Made by a program: the position numbers and the translations under genes. This document shows positions 52,785 to 62,601 of a DNA stretch of 64,000 nt, in pieces (the stretch's first letter is position 1; each line of letters begins with the position of its first letter). The notes under the pieces are model-generated. The model ran no database searches, was not told where the DNA came from, and was given only the letters and a program-made list of their open reading frames with translations. This DNA is from Pseudocolwellia sp048296855 (GTDB taxonomy: Bacteria > Pseudomonadota > Gammaproteobacteria > Enterobacterales > Alteromonadaceae), in the NCBI GenBank assembly GCA_048296855.1, contig CP182631.1; one strand, given 5' to 3'.

Positions 52785-55085
52785 CTAGAATTTAACTTTG
52801 GCGGTTAAACCCACTTGTCTTCCTCTTGGTAAAAATACCATGTGAGCTCTAGAAAAGAAGCGGAAGTCGCCCGGATCAACGTAGCGGAAAATGTTACCTG
52901 CGGTATCGTCGTCAAGTAGGTTTTTCGCCCAAAGGGTTACTTCGTAGCTGTCGTTTTCAACTCCTGCTCTTAAGTTCACTTTAAAGCTGTCGCCGGTTTC
53001 TTGTAGGTTATGCACTTGTGCGTAACGAGACGATGCATAAATACCGTCTAATTTGGCTTTAAAGTTCCAGCTGTCAGAAATAGGAGCGTTATAAGCGGCA
53101 CTCACTACACCGGTATTTTTAGATACTCTTGGAATTTCAAAGCCGACTAAACTTTCATCACCAAGGGTTTTTCCTTGCTCAGTGTCTGTACCCGCAGTAA
53201 TCTCAGTATCTGCTAGCGTATAAGAAGCACTTAAAGTTAGATTTTGTGTTAAATAATAAGAAAATGAAGCTTCAACACCTTTGATTTCAGACTCACCAAT
53301 ATTTTGAACTACGGTAACTTGTACTTGGTCTGGTTGACCTTCACGCAATATGACGACTTGGCTTAATTGTTGGTCGCTTAAGTCAAGCGTGTATAGTGCT
53401 AAGTTGAAAAGACCTTTTTCGAATGAGTATTTCATTCCTATTTCATATTGAATCACAACTTCTTCATCAAAACTTAATAACGGGGCTTCGTCAGGATTGT
53501 TTTTATCTATTTCTGTGTTGAATCCACCTGCTTTGTGTCCGCGAGCAATATTGCCGTATAAGAACATATTGTCATTAACGTGGTATGAAGCAGTTAAGCG
53601 AAAGTCTGCTCCGTCAAAGGTTTCTGTTAGCTTTTCTCCATCAGGCCCAGCTGTAGCGGTTAAGGTATTTACATCTTCTTTATAGATACCAATTTCTGCA
53701 GTAAGGCTAAAGTCGTCAGTAAGTTTATATTCAGCTAAACCAAACAGTTTAATTTCTTCGTTTTCTGTTGAACCGTTAAACTCTAAGTCGGGGGCGGTAA
53801 GTTCTCGGTCGATGGTTTCTAACTGTTCGTTATAAAAAAATACTCCACCTAAAACGCTTAAGTTATCGGTAATATTGCCGTAGAACCTAAGCTCGTGTGA
53901 AAAATAATCACGTTCTGAGATGTTTTGTGAAGACCAATCGGCAGGAAATGAGCCAAAAGGGTTGCTTACAAATGCATCTGAGTATGATTGGTTGCTTACA
54001 ACTTCTGTTTCTTCAGTTGTATAACCAAATAACCATTGTGCATAAAAAGTGTTTGATATTGCATAGGTAGCATCACCGGTAATACGTTTTACTTCACGGT
54101 CTAAGCCAGCTCTAAAGTCCCATTGTGCTGGCATGCCTCCGAAGAAAGTTGTAGTGTTTTCTCCTTTGTTGATTGAGGTGGCAATATTGGTAAAGTCAGG
54201 TACTGATACTTCACCACAAAAATATGAACGGAGAACATTAGAACACTCTGTTCCACCACCTGCTACGCTATTATTGTGTGTTGAGTCGAATAGATAGCCT
54301 GCAAATTGTCCGTCTTCGTCTTTTGAGTAATAGCCTCTTATGTTTAGTGCAAGTTCGTCGCTTGCTAGAATATTTAATGAGCCATGCAGGGCTGTAGTAC
54401 TTTCTTCGCCTATATTTCTTGCGCCTGCTGTTTTTCCACTTTTGTTTTCGTATTCACCATCATAATTATATATACGTCCGCCGAATGAACCTTTTATGTT
54501 TTCTGATAAAGAACCTGAAATATTACCATTAATGTCTTGATGGCCATGTTGGCCAACTGTTCCTGTAAGGTTTCCACTTAATTCATTGGTAGGTTTTTTA
54601 GTTATGTAATTTATAACACCACCGTAAGTTGAGCGACCATATAAAGCAGATTGAGGACCTTTAAGTACTTCTACACGTTGAACGTTGTCTAAAATTGATG
54701 AAATAATACCAGTGCGTATGAATACGCCATCGATAAATAAACCAACAGGTTGAGGGGTTTCAGGTCTTAAGTTTGAAATACCACGTATTACCGGTCGTTC
54801 TGAATTTCGGCCAAAGTCACCACTTATTTGTAGCCCTGGTGTTAAGTCAGCAATGTCGCGAGCATCACTTAATCCTGAGTCGGCTATGTCGGAGGCAGAA
54901 AATGCAGAGATTGAAAGGGGAGAGTCTTGTAGAAATTCTTCTTTTTTACGTACTGTTACGGTGATTTTTTCTATTCGCGCTGTTGCTGATTCCTCAGAGG
55001 AAACTTCTTCAGCATGTGCGTAATGAACGGTTGTTAATAGTGCTAAGCTTATCCCAGTAGCCAATCTTTTTTTTATAAAAGTCAT
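52785..55085 (-). CDS. TonB-dependent receptor, possible oligosaccharide importer
   Basis: 766 residues from ATG 55085, with AGAGGT upstream (an upstream ATG at 55100 is in frame but poorer). Signal peptide ends near HYAHAEE; plug with EEFLQDSPLSISAFSASDIADSG, LQISGDFGRNSERPVIRGI, VEVLKGPQSALYGRSTYGGVINYITKKP. This opening belongs to a large group of receptors in marine Proteobacteria that carry varied substrates. Location beside the sugar operon suggests oligosaccharide uptake; there is no SusD-like partner. Iron or other cargo cannot be excluded. Confidence 0.88.
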   Translation of the reverse strand: MTFIKKRLATGISLALLTTVHYAHAEEVSSEESATARIEKITVTVRKKEEFLQDSPLSISAFSASDIADSGLSDARDIADLTPGLQISGDFGRNSERPVIRGISNLRPETPQPVGLFIDGVFIRTGIISSILDNVQRVEVLKGPQSALYGRSTYGGVINYITKKPTNELSGNLTGTVGQHGHQDINGNISGSLSENIKGSFGGRIYNYDGEYENKSGKTAGARNIGEESTTALHGSLNILASDELALNIRGYYSKDEDGQFAGYLFDSTHNNSVAGGGTECSNVLRSYFCGEVSVPDFTNIATSINKGENTTTFFGGMPAQWDFRAGLDREVKRITGDATYAISNTFYAQWLFGYTTEETEVVSNQSYSDAFVSNPFGSFPADWSSQNISERDYFSHELRFYGNITDNLSVLGGVFFYNEQLETIDRELTAPDLEFNGSTENEEIKLFGLAEYKLTDDFSLTAEIGIYKEDVNTLTATAGPDGEKLTETFDGADFRLTASYHVNDNMFLYGNIARGHKAGGFNTEIDKNNPDEAPLLSFDEEVVIQYEIGMKYSFEKGLFNLALYTLDLSDQQLSQVVILREGQPDQVQVTVVQNIGESEIKGVEASFSYYLTQNLTLSASYTLADTEITAGTDTEQGKTLGDESLVGFEIPRVSKNTGVVSAAYNAPISDSWNFKAKLDGIYASSRYAQVHNLQETGDSFKVNLRAGVENDSYEVTLWAKNLLDDDTAGNIFRYVDPGDFRFFSRAHMVFLPRGRQVGLTAKVKF

Positions 55086-55106
55086 GGTTCTACCTCTCAT
55101 TTTTAA

Positions 55107-55134
55107 TTTGTACGTACAAACCTTTATGGTTTGT
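55107..55134. promoter_or_regulatory. Overlapping palindromes upstream of the TonB receptor
   Basis: A perfect 14-bp palindrome TTTGTACGTACAAA (55107-55120), 22-35 bp before the receptor start, overlaps a second inverted repeat ACAAACC / GGTTTGT (55116-55134). The latter is followed by TTTTTT on the plus strand. The position suits an operator; no regulator is known for it. Confidence 0.5.
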
Positions 55135-55297
55135 TTTTTATCAATCTAACACTGCGCAACGACAAGGTAATTGATAAATATCAAAATTTTAGGAGTAACT
55201 TGCTGTATCTTAATATAGAAACAGAAGCTATTTTGAGTATAGACCTAGATTTTAAATGGTGTACTCATTTTACTGAGAATATCCATTTCTTTAATAT

Positions 55298-55344
55298 CCC
55301 CGTCGCCATTCAAGGAGCATTACGTATCTTGATTGGTGACGGGG
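55298..55344. repeat. Long hairpin downstream of the DUF748 gene
   Basis: 17-bp arms CCCCGTCGCCATTCAAG / CTTGATTGGTGACGGGG pair at 15 of 17 positions around a 13-nt loop. Lies 12 nt beyond the DUF748 stop on the minus strand, without a T tract. Confidence 0.6.
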
Positions 55345-55355
55345 TTAAATGGCTA

Positions 55356-57869
55356 TTAAACCGATATAACCATTCTCGGTATAGCACCTTCACTATTATC
55401 TATTTGAGGTGTACAGAGTAATATTCGACCCGTTTCTATTTGTTTGTCTTGTACTACACTTGATTTGAATGCTCTTTCACGTTCATCACCTATTGTTTTT
55501 AGTGCTTTGATATCAGCTTCCGATAATTTGTGTTTAGCAGGTAAACCAATATCTGAAGGTGTGCTGATGGCACAAATTTTTACGCGGGTGTTCTTTTGAT
55601 CTTTCATTACTGCAATAAATTGTTTTATGTATTCAGCCTGTTTTTCGTTGGGAGTGATTTGTTTAGGTTCATAAGGTAAATCTTCAAAGCGTAATTTTAA
55701 TATAAACTCTCCGGCCGTCATTGCGACAGATACTATATTTGCGTAAGGCACAAAGGTTGTCATTAAGTAATCTTGAGTTGCTGACATTACGGCTTTTTTA
55801 GTAATAAGCGCAATAAAACTACTAATACCAAACGAAGGTGACGATGTTTTACCTGACAGTGGTACATCAAGTATTAAGTCGCCGTTGCCGTCTTTAAGCA
55901 TACCTAAAGCTACGTTAAACGGTATGCCTACTTGGTCTTTTACTAAATTTGTTTCGTGGTTGTTGGCAGCAGCTGTTTCAAGGCCGTTAATGTTAATGCT
56001 TACATCACCATCTATATCGTCGTCTATTAAAGTAACATCAAGTTTTGTATTGAGTTGACCACTTTTTAATTCAAGTTTTAAGGCGTCTTTCATGTAGGTT
56101 GAAACATCAGGTAATGATAGTTCGTTTAAATCACCTTTAATGTGATAGATTTTTTTCTTTGCGAAAGGCTGAATAAAACCGTTAAACGCGAAGTTTGCAT
56201 ATTCGTTACTACGACCTTTTAATGTTATAGGTGTTTTAGCTTCTGTGTTTTCTTGTAAGTTGCTGAGTTTACCCATAGTAAGTTCATCAATCATGAAGCT
56301 GCGTTTGTAAATGGGATTGACACTGTTATCAATAAAGTCGATTTGGTTTTTATTAATGACATTGAAAGCGTTTACGCTAATGTAAAACGGCTTTTGAGTG
56401 GTTGTTTCAGGTGCTTTAGGAGAGCTTGTAGCTGCTCCCTCAGTTTTTGCTGTTTGTTCAACTTGCTGAGCTGCTTCGTTTTCTGCTTCGTTCGCTGGCG
56501 TTAAAGTAACAAGGTTTGCTAAGGCTTTTTCTTTATTTAAAATAATATGGCTTGCTATGCTATCAATATTAATTTCGTTGATCGACAGTGCTTCGGCTGA
56601 GCCTGTTATATCACTTATATTAATATTATTAATTGTTGCAACCGGTGGTAATTCGTTTGTTGTATTTTGAGAGAAAAGTAATTGGTTTAGATCAAGCGAT
56701 TCAATAAATACTGATGGCGTTAATGTTAAGTCACTTTCTGACGCTGCAGATAGTTTAGGCGTAATGTTATTAACGTTAAGTTGTGCGAATGATAGTATTT
56801 GTTGTGATTTGTCGTTTTCGCTTTTCTCATTATTGCTTGGCAAGGCTTCAACTAAAGCATTTTTTAAGGTGAGTTGGGCTTTACCTGTGATAGCTTTGAA
56901 CTGATTTTTTTCAAGCTCATTGTTAGCAATGTTCATTGAAAAATCGTTCATGCTATAAACTAAATTTTCTAAACTAATGTTTTGTTCTTTAGTACTTGTG
57001 ATCACATTTTCAGTACTTAACTCGGCTTGTTTAACCGTAATATCCATACTTTGTGAGGTGATTTTTACGTTTTGAGTACTTGAAAATGAAAACAAACCGT
57101 CAAGTGATTCAACAGGTTCTATTAAATGTTTTATGTTGTTAAGTGAATACTTACTTACTATTAACTCACTGCTTATATCGCCTTCATTATTCTGTAAATT
57201 GAGCTCGCTGGTTAGCTTGATTGTTGCCTTATCAAATAAAGCGTTGAGTTTAAGGTTAGCCGATTGTTGAGTTTGGCTTGCGTTAATATTACTGATCAGT
57301 AGTTCTTTAATATCGAAAGTATGTGGTGAACCGTTTAACAAAATGTCGATAGTGGTATTAGATAAGACTAAGTTATCTAATACCACTTGGTAAGGTAATG
57401 GTTCTGTGGATGTGCTTTCTTTATTTTTTTCGGTGGTTGCTTCTATTTCAGGTTTGGTTTGCGGATCTAACTCGGTGCTTTTAGGTGTAAGGTTTACACC
57501 TGCTACCCATAAATCGTCGTTAGTTTTTTCAACATTAACGAGGACACCGCTGATAGAAAATTCTTCTAATTTAATAATATCAAAAGGAATTTTGTGTAGT
57601 GCAAGTTGTAAAGCTAAATGTTCAGCTTTTAACACGGGGCTGTTGTTTTTTAATAAGGCTAAATCAGCAACGGTAATACGTGTTAAAAACGGATTAAAGC
57701 TAATTGTAGAATCAGACGAAAGCGTTAACCCGTATTCAGCCAAAGGCTCTTTCGCAAAATGTTTAATAATAGGCGAAGAAAGCACCCAAATTAAACAGTA
57801 AAGCGCAAATATAAAAGCAAGTATTGTAAATAGTATGCGTTTATAAAGAGGTAATGATTTTGATGGCAT
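55356..57869 (-). CDS. AsmA-like DUF748 domain protein
   Basis: 837 residues. An N-terminal transmembrane helix (about 10-32) anchors a long periplasmic, beta-rich region similar to AsmA/TamB-type proteins. The DUF748 pattern is visible at LVLSNTTIDILLNGSPHTFDIKEL and near the C-terminus as LSLPDVSTYMKDALKLELKSGQLNTKLDV and VPFNVALGMLKDGNGDLILDVPLSGKTSSPSF. Ends with an OmpA-like-free tail. AsmA-like proteins are proposed to move lipids between membranes; this one is uncharacterised. Confidence 0.82.
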   Translation of the reverse strand: MPSKSLPLYKRILFTILAFIFALYCLIWVLSSPIIKHFAKEPLAEYGLTLSSDSTISFNPFLTRITVADLALLKNNSPVLKAEHLALQLALHKIPFDIIKLEEFSISGVLVNVEKTNDDLWVAGVNLTPKSTELDPQTKPEIEATTEKNKESTSTEPLPYQVVLDNLVLSNTTIDILLNGSPHTFDIKELLISNINASQTQQSANLKLNALFDKATIKLTSELNLQNNEGDISSELIVSKYSLNNIKHLIEPVESLDGLFSFSSTQNVKITSQSMDITVKQAELSTENVITSTKEQNISLENLVYSMNDFSMNIANNELEKNQFKAITGKAQLTLKNALVEALPSNNEKSENDKSQQILSFAQLNVNNITPKLSAASESDLTLTPSVFIESLDLNQLLFSQNTTNELPPVATINNINISDITGSAEALSINEINIDSIASHIILNKEKALANLVTLTPANEAENEAAQQVEQTAKTEGAATSSPKAPETTTQKPFYISVNAFNVINKNQIDFIDNSVNPIYKRSFMIDELTMGKLSNLQENTEAKTPITLKGRSNEYANFAFNGFIQPFAKKKIYHIKGDLNELSLPDVSTYMKDALKLELKSGQLNTKLDVTLIDDDIDGDVSININGLETAAANNHETNLVKDQVGIPFNVALGMLKDGNGDLILDVPLSGKTSSPSFGISSFIALITKKAVMSATQDYLMTTFVPYANIVSVAMTAGEFILKLRFEDLPYEPKQITPNEKQAEYIKQFIAVMKDQKNTRVKICAISTPSDIGLPAKHKLSEADIKALKTIGDERERAFKSSVVQDKQIETGRILLCTPQIDNSEGAIPRMVISV

Positions 57870-57972
57870 GAAAGCTATCCTTGGCTGATTGAATAAAAGG
57901 TTTTAGAAGCTTAATTTTACCAAAGGCGATATTAAATAGCTTTATTCTTTTAAATAAAAGCTAGAAAATTGT

Positions 57973-58956
57973 TTAAAACAGTTCAGGGTATTTACGTTGG
58001 TAGCGGGGGAGCATGGTTTGATTACCCACTAATCCCCCCTGATGAATATAAAAGGTTGGAATAGTTGAGTTATTGTTTGATGCGTAGTTATTTGACAAGT
58101 AATCAAGTAAGCAATGCCAACCAATAGGATCGTAAAGTAATTCAAACTCAATACCTGTTTCTTTAAGTAGGCGTTGCCATAATAAATAGTGGTTTTTATT
58201 GAGTTGCCCAAAGTGAAACTTTTTACGGCTAGAAATGATGGTTGGCCATTGTGTTTGATTAGGATTTAGTTGATTAAATTGTTTTTTTAGGTAGGCATTA
58301 TCACCAACACACGCACAGGTTAATACCTTAATGGGGTGGTTGTTTTCTTTAAACCAAGTTTGTAAAAATAACGCGGTAGTGCCAGTACCTGAAGGTAACA
58401 TAACTTGTGCTTGGTTAGTTTTTGCAAAGGTATTTTCTTCAAAAAGCTTATGAGTATTGCAATAGTCAGCTATTTCTTTTGCTAAAGTGTAAACACCTAT
58501 ACGGGCGTGACGGCTTCGCCCACCTTCTGGAATAAATAATGAGGTTTCAGGTAAGGTTTCAGCATACTGATGCATATAGCCATCAAGGTTATTTGAGTCG
58601 GTAAGCAAGGAGCTATCAACTTCAATAATTTTTGCGCCTAAAGTTAAGGCTTGTCCGTAATTACCTAAGGTAGAATTTTTTAACCACTCAGGAATACGAC
58701 TAACATAATAATCAAGCTGCCAACCTTTTATGTGGGCTAGTGCCGCTAGAGAATATAAAGAGTTGGCTTGAATTGAACCATAGCTAACGAGTTTAGTTGT
58801 GCTTGTTGAGCTGTGCTCAAGGTAATAAGCAAATTTACGCGCTTTATTACCTGAGAAATGAGGGTTAAGTAAATCGTCTCGTTTTATATAAATGCTGTGG
58901 TTATCAAGGCGGATTTTTTCAATAGGCGATTTTGATAAAGCAGCACTGACTTTCAT
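57973..58956 (-). CDS. PLP-dependent ACC deaminase/D-cysteine desulfhydrase-like protein
   Basis: 327 residues from ATG 58956, 1 nt after the bolA stop; an in-frame ATG at 58980 would overlap bolA by 23 nt. Fold type II PLP enzyme: YIKRDDLLNPHFSGNKARKFAYYL, with the Lys of SGNKARK as probable Schiff-base residue, and PSGTGTTALFLQTW as the phosphate-binding loop. Specificity among ACC deaminase, D-cysteine desulfhydrase and related lyases cannot be decided. Confidence 0.82.
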   Translation of the reverse strand: MKVSAALSKSPIEKIRLDNHSIYIKRDDLLNPHFSGNKARKFAYYLEHSSTSTTKLVSYGSIQANSLYSLAALAHIKGWQLDYYVSRIPEWLKNSTLGNYGQALTLGAKIIEVDSSLLTDSNNLDGYMHQYAETLPETSLFIPEGGRSRHARIGVYTLAKEIADYCNTHKLFEENTFAKTNQAQVMLPSGTGTTALFLQTWFKENNHPIKVLTCACVGDNAYLKKQFNQLNPNQTQWPTIISSRKKFHFGQLNKNHYLLWQRLLKETGIEFELLYDPIGWHCLLDYLSNNYASNNNSTIPTFYIHQGGLVGNQTMLPRYQRKYPELF

Positions 58957-58957
58957 A

Positions 58958-59269
58958 TTAAGCTTTTGAACCACCTGCACATGCTGGCGATAGCGCTGCT
59001 TTTTGTTCTTTTTCTTCCCATTCTTTTGGGGTAAACGTATGTAGTGCTAATGCATGTATTTCGTTGGCAAGTTCATGGGCTAATAAGGAGTTTATTTTGC
59101 GGTGTCTGCCAATAAGTCGTAAGCCTTCAAAGGCGTCGGTTACGATAACAACTCTGAAGTGACTTGTAGTAGAACTACCACCATGATTATGACTTTCATT
59201 TTCAATTTCTAAAAAGAGTGGAGAGAATTCAGATTGTAGTTTTTCGCGTAAAGTATTTTCAATAGTCAT
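58958..59269 (-). CDS. bolA: BolA family protein
   Basis: 103 residues; BolA/IbaG-type fold that partners with monothiol glutaredoxins in Fe-S handling and affects morphology under stress. It contains HNHGGSSTTSHFRVVIVTDAFEGLRLIGRHRKINSLLAHELANEIHALALHTFTPKEW, here cited by region (residues about 27-86), with the FHVVIV-type strand and the conserved C-terminal His. Shares a transcript with the PLP enzyme gene. Confidence 0.93.
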   Translation of the reverse strand: MTIENTLREKLQSEFSPLFLEIENESHNHGGSSTTSHFRVVIVTDAFEGLRLIGRHRKINSLLAHELANEIHALALHTFTPKEWEEKEQKAALSPACAGGSKA

Positions 59270-59409
59270 AAGTTAAAACCAGTAGTAATGATGGGGCTAT
59301 TATGACAGTTTGTTTTGGTTGGGGCAAAGATAGAGCAAAATAGTCAGGTCATTGTATTTACGCTAGTATGTTGGTTATTCTTGAACACTTCATTAATTTA
59401 GGGCATTCC

Positions 59410-60519
59410 ATGCTAAATAAAGTTTTATTGTTATTGGTTATTTTATTTTCTCATACCTCATTCGCGTTTACTTTTATGGCTGTTAAAGATCCTAGTTTAG
59501 GGGGGATGAAAAACTTTAAAGCTAGCCAGTTGTGTGATGTTGCTGACAATACACAACACTATTTAAATACCTATGCTGAAGATACCTTTGCGGTAAAAGT
59601 AGGGCATGTATTTGAAGATAAAATATCACTACAGCAAGTTAAAGATACCTTAACGTTTATTTGCGACACTTATCGTGGTGATGTAAGAGCTAAAAGACAA
59701 AGTCGATTACATAATATTGAGTTTTTAAAACAGCATTTTACTTTTTACCGCTGGATGCCAGATGTTAAAACAGCGAAAGCTATCGCACAAAAAAGTAATA
59801 ATGAGGTTAAATCAAGATTGTTGAATAACATTCCTAATGATCAAATATTTTTAACTAAATACTACACTAAAACATTATCAGCGAGTCCTGTAAAAACAGC
59901 GGAGTTTAATCAAGCTTTGTATGCTTTACCTTATGATGAAAAGGGGCTTTCACTTGAACAAGCAAATGAGAACAAAGCCCTAACGCGATTTAAATATACT
60001 CGACAAGAGGTTATTGCTGGCGCGTTATTAAAAAATAATTTAGCTAAACCTTTGGTATGGATAAACGAAGAGTCGTTACACGATGTGTTATTGCAGGGCA
60101 CAGGCGTGCTGACGGTAAATAACGAAATACGTTATTTTAATGTACATCGTAATAACGGCATTGCTTATGATTATAGTATAGGTAAAAGAGAGCAAGCGCG
60201 TTACTGGTACTTTGCTGAAGTGCCTAGCATTATGGGGTACGGGAAAACATTGGCGAGTAAAATCGCTGTAAAACCTCATGTAACTTTTGCTGGTAATGTT
60301 AAAGACTTAGGCTTAGGAAAGCTTTTTTTAGTGAGCTTTATTCAAGAAGGTGAGCAGGTAAGTAGAATGGGCATTTTAGCGGATCAAGGCGGCGCATTTG
60401 ACAATAACTTATTTCAGCTAGATTTATTGGTTGATAGTTACAAAGGTTGGGATGATTACCATCAGGCTAATAAAACCATGCCTGATTATGCTCAAGCATG
60501 GTTATTGATTAGAAAATAG
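59410..60519 (+). CDS. Periplasmic protein with MltA/3D-like C-terminal domain
   Basis: 369 residues from ATG 59410 with TAGGG upstream (the in-frame ATG at 59368 adds an unlikely leader). Signal peptide MLNKVLLLLVILFSHTSFAF. C-terminal region has GLGKLFLVSFIQEGEQVSRM and GILADQGGAFDNNLFQLDLLVDSYKG, resembling the double-psi barrel/3D region of MltA-type lytic transglycosylases (where an Asp in a D-T/Q-G-G motif is used). The N-terminal half is unrecognised. Could be a peptidoglycan-acting or -binding protein. Confidence 0.6.
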   Translation: MLNKVLLLLVILFSHTSFAFTFMAVKDPSLGGMKNFKASQLCDVADNTQHYLNTYAEDTFAVKVGHVFEDKISLQQVKDTLTFICDTYRGDVRAKRQSRLHNIEFLKQHFTFYRWMPDVKTAKAIAQKSNNEVKSRLLNNIPNDQIFLTKYYTKTLSASPVKTAEFNQALYALPYDEKGLSLEQANENKALTRFKYTRQEVIAGALLKNNLAKPLVWINEESLHDVLLQGTGVLTVNNEIRYFNVHRNNGIAYDYSIGKREQARYWYFAEVPSIMGYGKTLASKIAVKPHVTFAGNVKDLGLGKLFLVSFIQEGEQVSRMGILADQGGAFDNNLFQLDLLVDSYKGWDDYHQANKTMPDYAQAWLLIRK

Positions 60520-60536
60520 CAGAGGAAGGAGTTCTG

Positions 60537-62483
60537 CTAAACAGCACCAATTAATTCTGGCTCTGGTATTTTAGGCTCTAGAATAGAAGGTGTGTCTGTA
60601 AATTGTGAAAGTGTTTGCTCTTTCTGTTTTGCTGTTGAAGGGTTATAACCTAATGGAGCATTGAGTAGTATTTGTCGAATTTGCTTGTCGTCTTCATTAG
60701 TAATGGCTTGGGTTAAATGCTCAAGGATAGTGATGACATCATCCCAAGGTATAGATTTTTCATTTGCCGTTAATATACGTTCGTGGGACGTTTGTTGGGC
60801 ATGATCATCAATCAGTAACTCTTCGTAAAGTTTTTCTCCTGGTCTTAGGCCACTGTATTCAATAGCAATGTCTCCCATAGGGTTATCATCATTTTTGATG
60901 GTAAATCCCATTAAATGAGTCATTTTATGAGCTAGATCTACAATTTTGACTGGGCTACCCATGTCTAATACAAATACATCGCCGCCTTTACCCATGGCTC
61001 CTGCTTGAATAACTAACTGAGCAGCTTCAGGTATGGTCATAAAGTATCGAATAATATCGGGATGAGTAATGGTTATAGGGCCACCACGTTCAATTTGTTT
61101 TTTAAATAAAGGCACAACAGAGCCAGAAGAACCGAGTACATTGCCAAAACGCACCATGGCAAAGCGTGTTTCACCTTGTTTGTTTGCAAGGCCCTGTAAT
61201 ACCAGTTCTGCCATGCGTTTTGTTGCGCCCATAACATTAGTAGGTCTTACTGCTTTGTCTGTTGAAATAAGAACAAATGTTTCGACTTTACTCGCGACAG
61301 CGGCTTTTGCTATAGCATAGGTACCAAAAACATTATTACTAACGCCAGCTATGACATTACCTTCAACCATAGGAACATGCTTATAAGCAGCAGCGTGATA
61401 TATAGTTTGGACTTGTTGTTGGTTAAAAATAAATTTCATTAAGGCGTCATTTTGCACATTTCCTATAAGCGGAACGATTTCCAAAGGATTATTAGTTTCG
61501 GCAAGGAGCTCAGTAAGTTCTTGATGAATTTCATACAAAAAAGCTTCGCTGATATCTAGTAAAACCAATTTTTTAGGTGTATTTAATAGTATTTGTCGGC
61601 AAAGTTCTTTACCTATTGAGCCGCCGGCGCCGGACACCATAACCACTTTGTTAGTCACGTTGGCCGAGAGTAATTCAGGCACAGGTTTAACGGATTTTCT
61701 TCCTAGTAATTCTTTAACAGATATTTCACGTAATTGATCAATACTTCGTTTACCTGAAACCATATCTGACATGGTAGGGACGGTTAGTAGCTCCAGTGCA
61801 TGAGGCTCTAATGCTGTAACAATTTCTTTAAGTCGGTGTGGGTCAACATTAGAGACGGCAATAAGGACTTTGAATTTGCCAAACCTTTTAAGTAAGTTGC
61901 CTATTTTTTTATGAGAATAAACATGTAAACCTAAAACATTTCGGTTTTGGTAGCGCGCTTTTTCATCGATAAAAGCGAGAGGCTGATATTTTTTTCCTAG
62001 CGTTAAGGCATTAACAAGTTCTCGTCCTGTTGTACTTGCCCCGTAGATAACTACGCCTTCTCGTTCATTAAAGAGATTTTTTTCAAATATAATGCCAAAT
62101 AAAGCCCGAACGCTGGTAATTTGTAAAATAGCGAGTACAAAAAATACAATAGGTACTGAGCGGGGAATAAAGGCATCAAAAATATAACCCGCTAGATAAA
62201 AAATAGCTGTAGTACATATTAATATGATGAATATTTTAAGAAAAGCTTTAGCGTTGAAGTAGCGTACAACAGACCGATATACATCGAAATAAGTAAAGAG
62301 TATGAGTGTAGATAAAGTAATTGTTAGATACACATAAAGTTCAGATAATGTAAATGCTGTGTTATTAAGGCCCATGCGTATAAAATAAGCCAAAAAGAAC
62401 GCAATGGATAACGCTAAAAGGTCAAAACCAACACCCATAATAAATTTTAGATAACTCGGAATGAGATCTATTTTTCTGATCAT
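60537..62483 (-). CDS. Membrane NDP-sugar 4,6-dehydratase (WbpM/PglF/CapD type)
   Basis: 648 residues. Four or five N-terminal helices (about 15-130), a first Rossmann segment with IYGASTTGRELV, then the catalytic extended SDR domain: VVMVSGAGGSIGKELCRQIL, IYHAAAYKHVPMVEGN, FVLISTDKAVRPTNVMGATKRMAEL (Met-x3-Lys in place of Tyr-x3-Lys, as in this group), and YSGLRPGEKLYEELL. Likely converts UDP-GlcNAc to the 4-keto-6-deoxy sugar. Followed upstream by DegT and acetyltransferase genes that would complete amino-sugar synthesis. Confidence 0.93.
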   Translation of the reverse strand: MIRKIDLIPSYLKFIMGVGFDLLALSIAFFLAYFIRMGLNNTAFTLSELYVYLTITLSTLILFTYFDVYRSVVRYFNAKAFLKIFIILICTTAIFYLAGYIFDAFIPRSVPIVFFVLAILQITSVRALFGIIFEKNLFNEREGVVIYGASTTGRELVNALTLGKKYQPLAFIDEKARYQNRNVLGLHVYSHKKIGNLLKRFGKFKVLIAVSNVDPHRLKEIVTALEPHALELLTVPTMSDMVSGKRSIDQLREISVKELLGRKSVKPVPELLSANVTNKVVMVSGAGGSIGKELCRQILLNTPKKLVLLDISEAFLYEIHQELTELLAETNNPLEIVPLIGNVQNDALMKFIFNQQQVQTIYHAAAYKHVPMVEGNVIAGVSNNVFGTYAIAKAAVASKVETFVLISTDKAVRPTNVMGATKRMAELVLQGLANKQGETRFAMVRFGNVLGSSGSVVPLFKKQIERGGPITITHPDIIRYFMTIPEAAQLVIQAGAMGKGGDVFVLDMGSPVKIVDLAHKMTHLMGFTIKNDDNPMGDIAIEYSGLRPGEKLYEELLIDDHAQQTSHERILTANEKSIPWDDVITILEHLTQAITNEDDKQIRQILLNAPLGYNPSTAKQKEQTLSQFTDTPSILEPKIPEPELIGAV

Positions 62484-62601
62484 GATACAACGCCTTTTTT
62501 ATTGTTTTTATTAGTAAAATAGGACATCCATGTAACACTATAGTAACAATATCTTCACAATTTTTTAGGGTGTTGTCATGCTTTTTTTTCATATAAAAAA
62601 G

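Noticed and set aside
55131..55421. 96-residue plus-strand open frame
   Set aside because: It overlaps the palindromic promoter region, the hairpin and the end of the DUF748 gene, and has no ribosome-binding site or recognisable motif.
57406..57801. 131-residue plus-strand open frame
   Set aside because: Antisense to the DUF748 gene, without a promoter or family resemblance.
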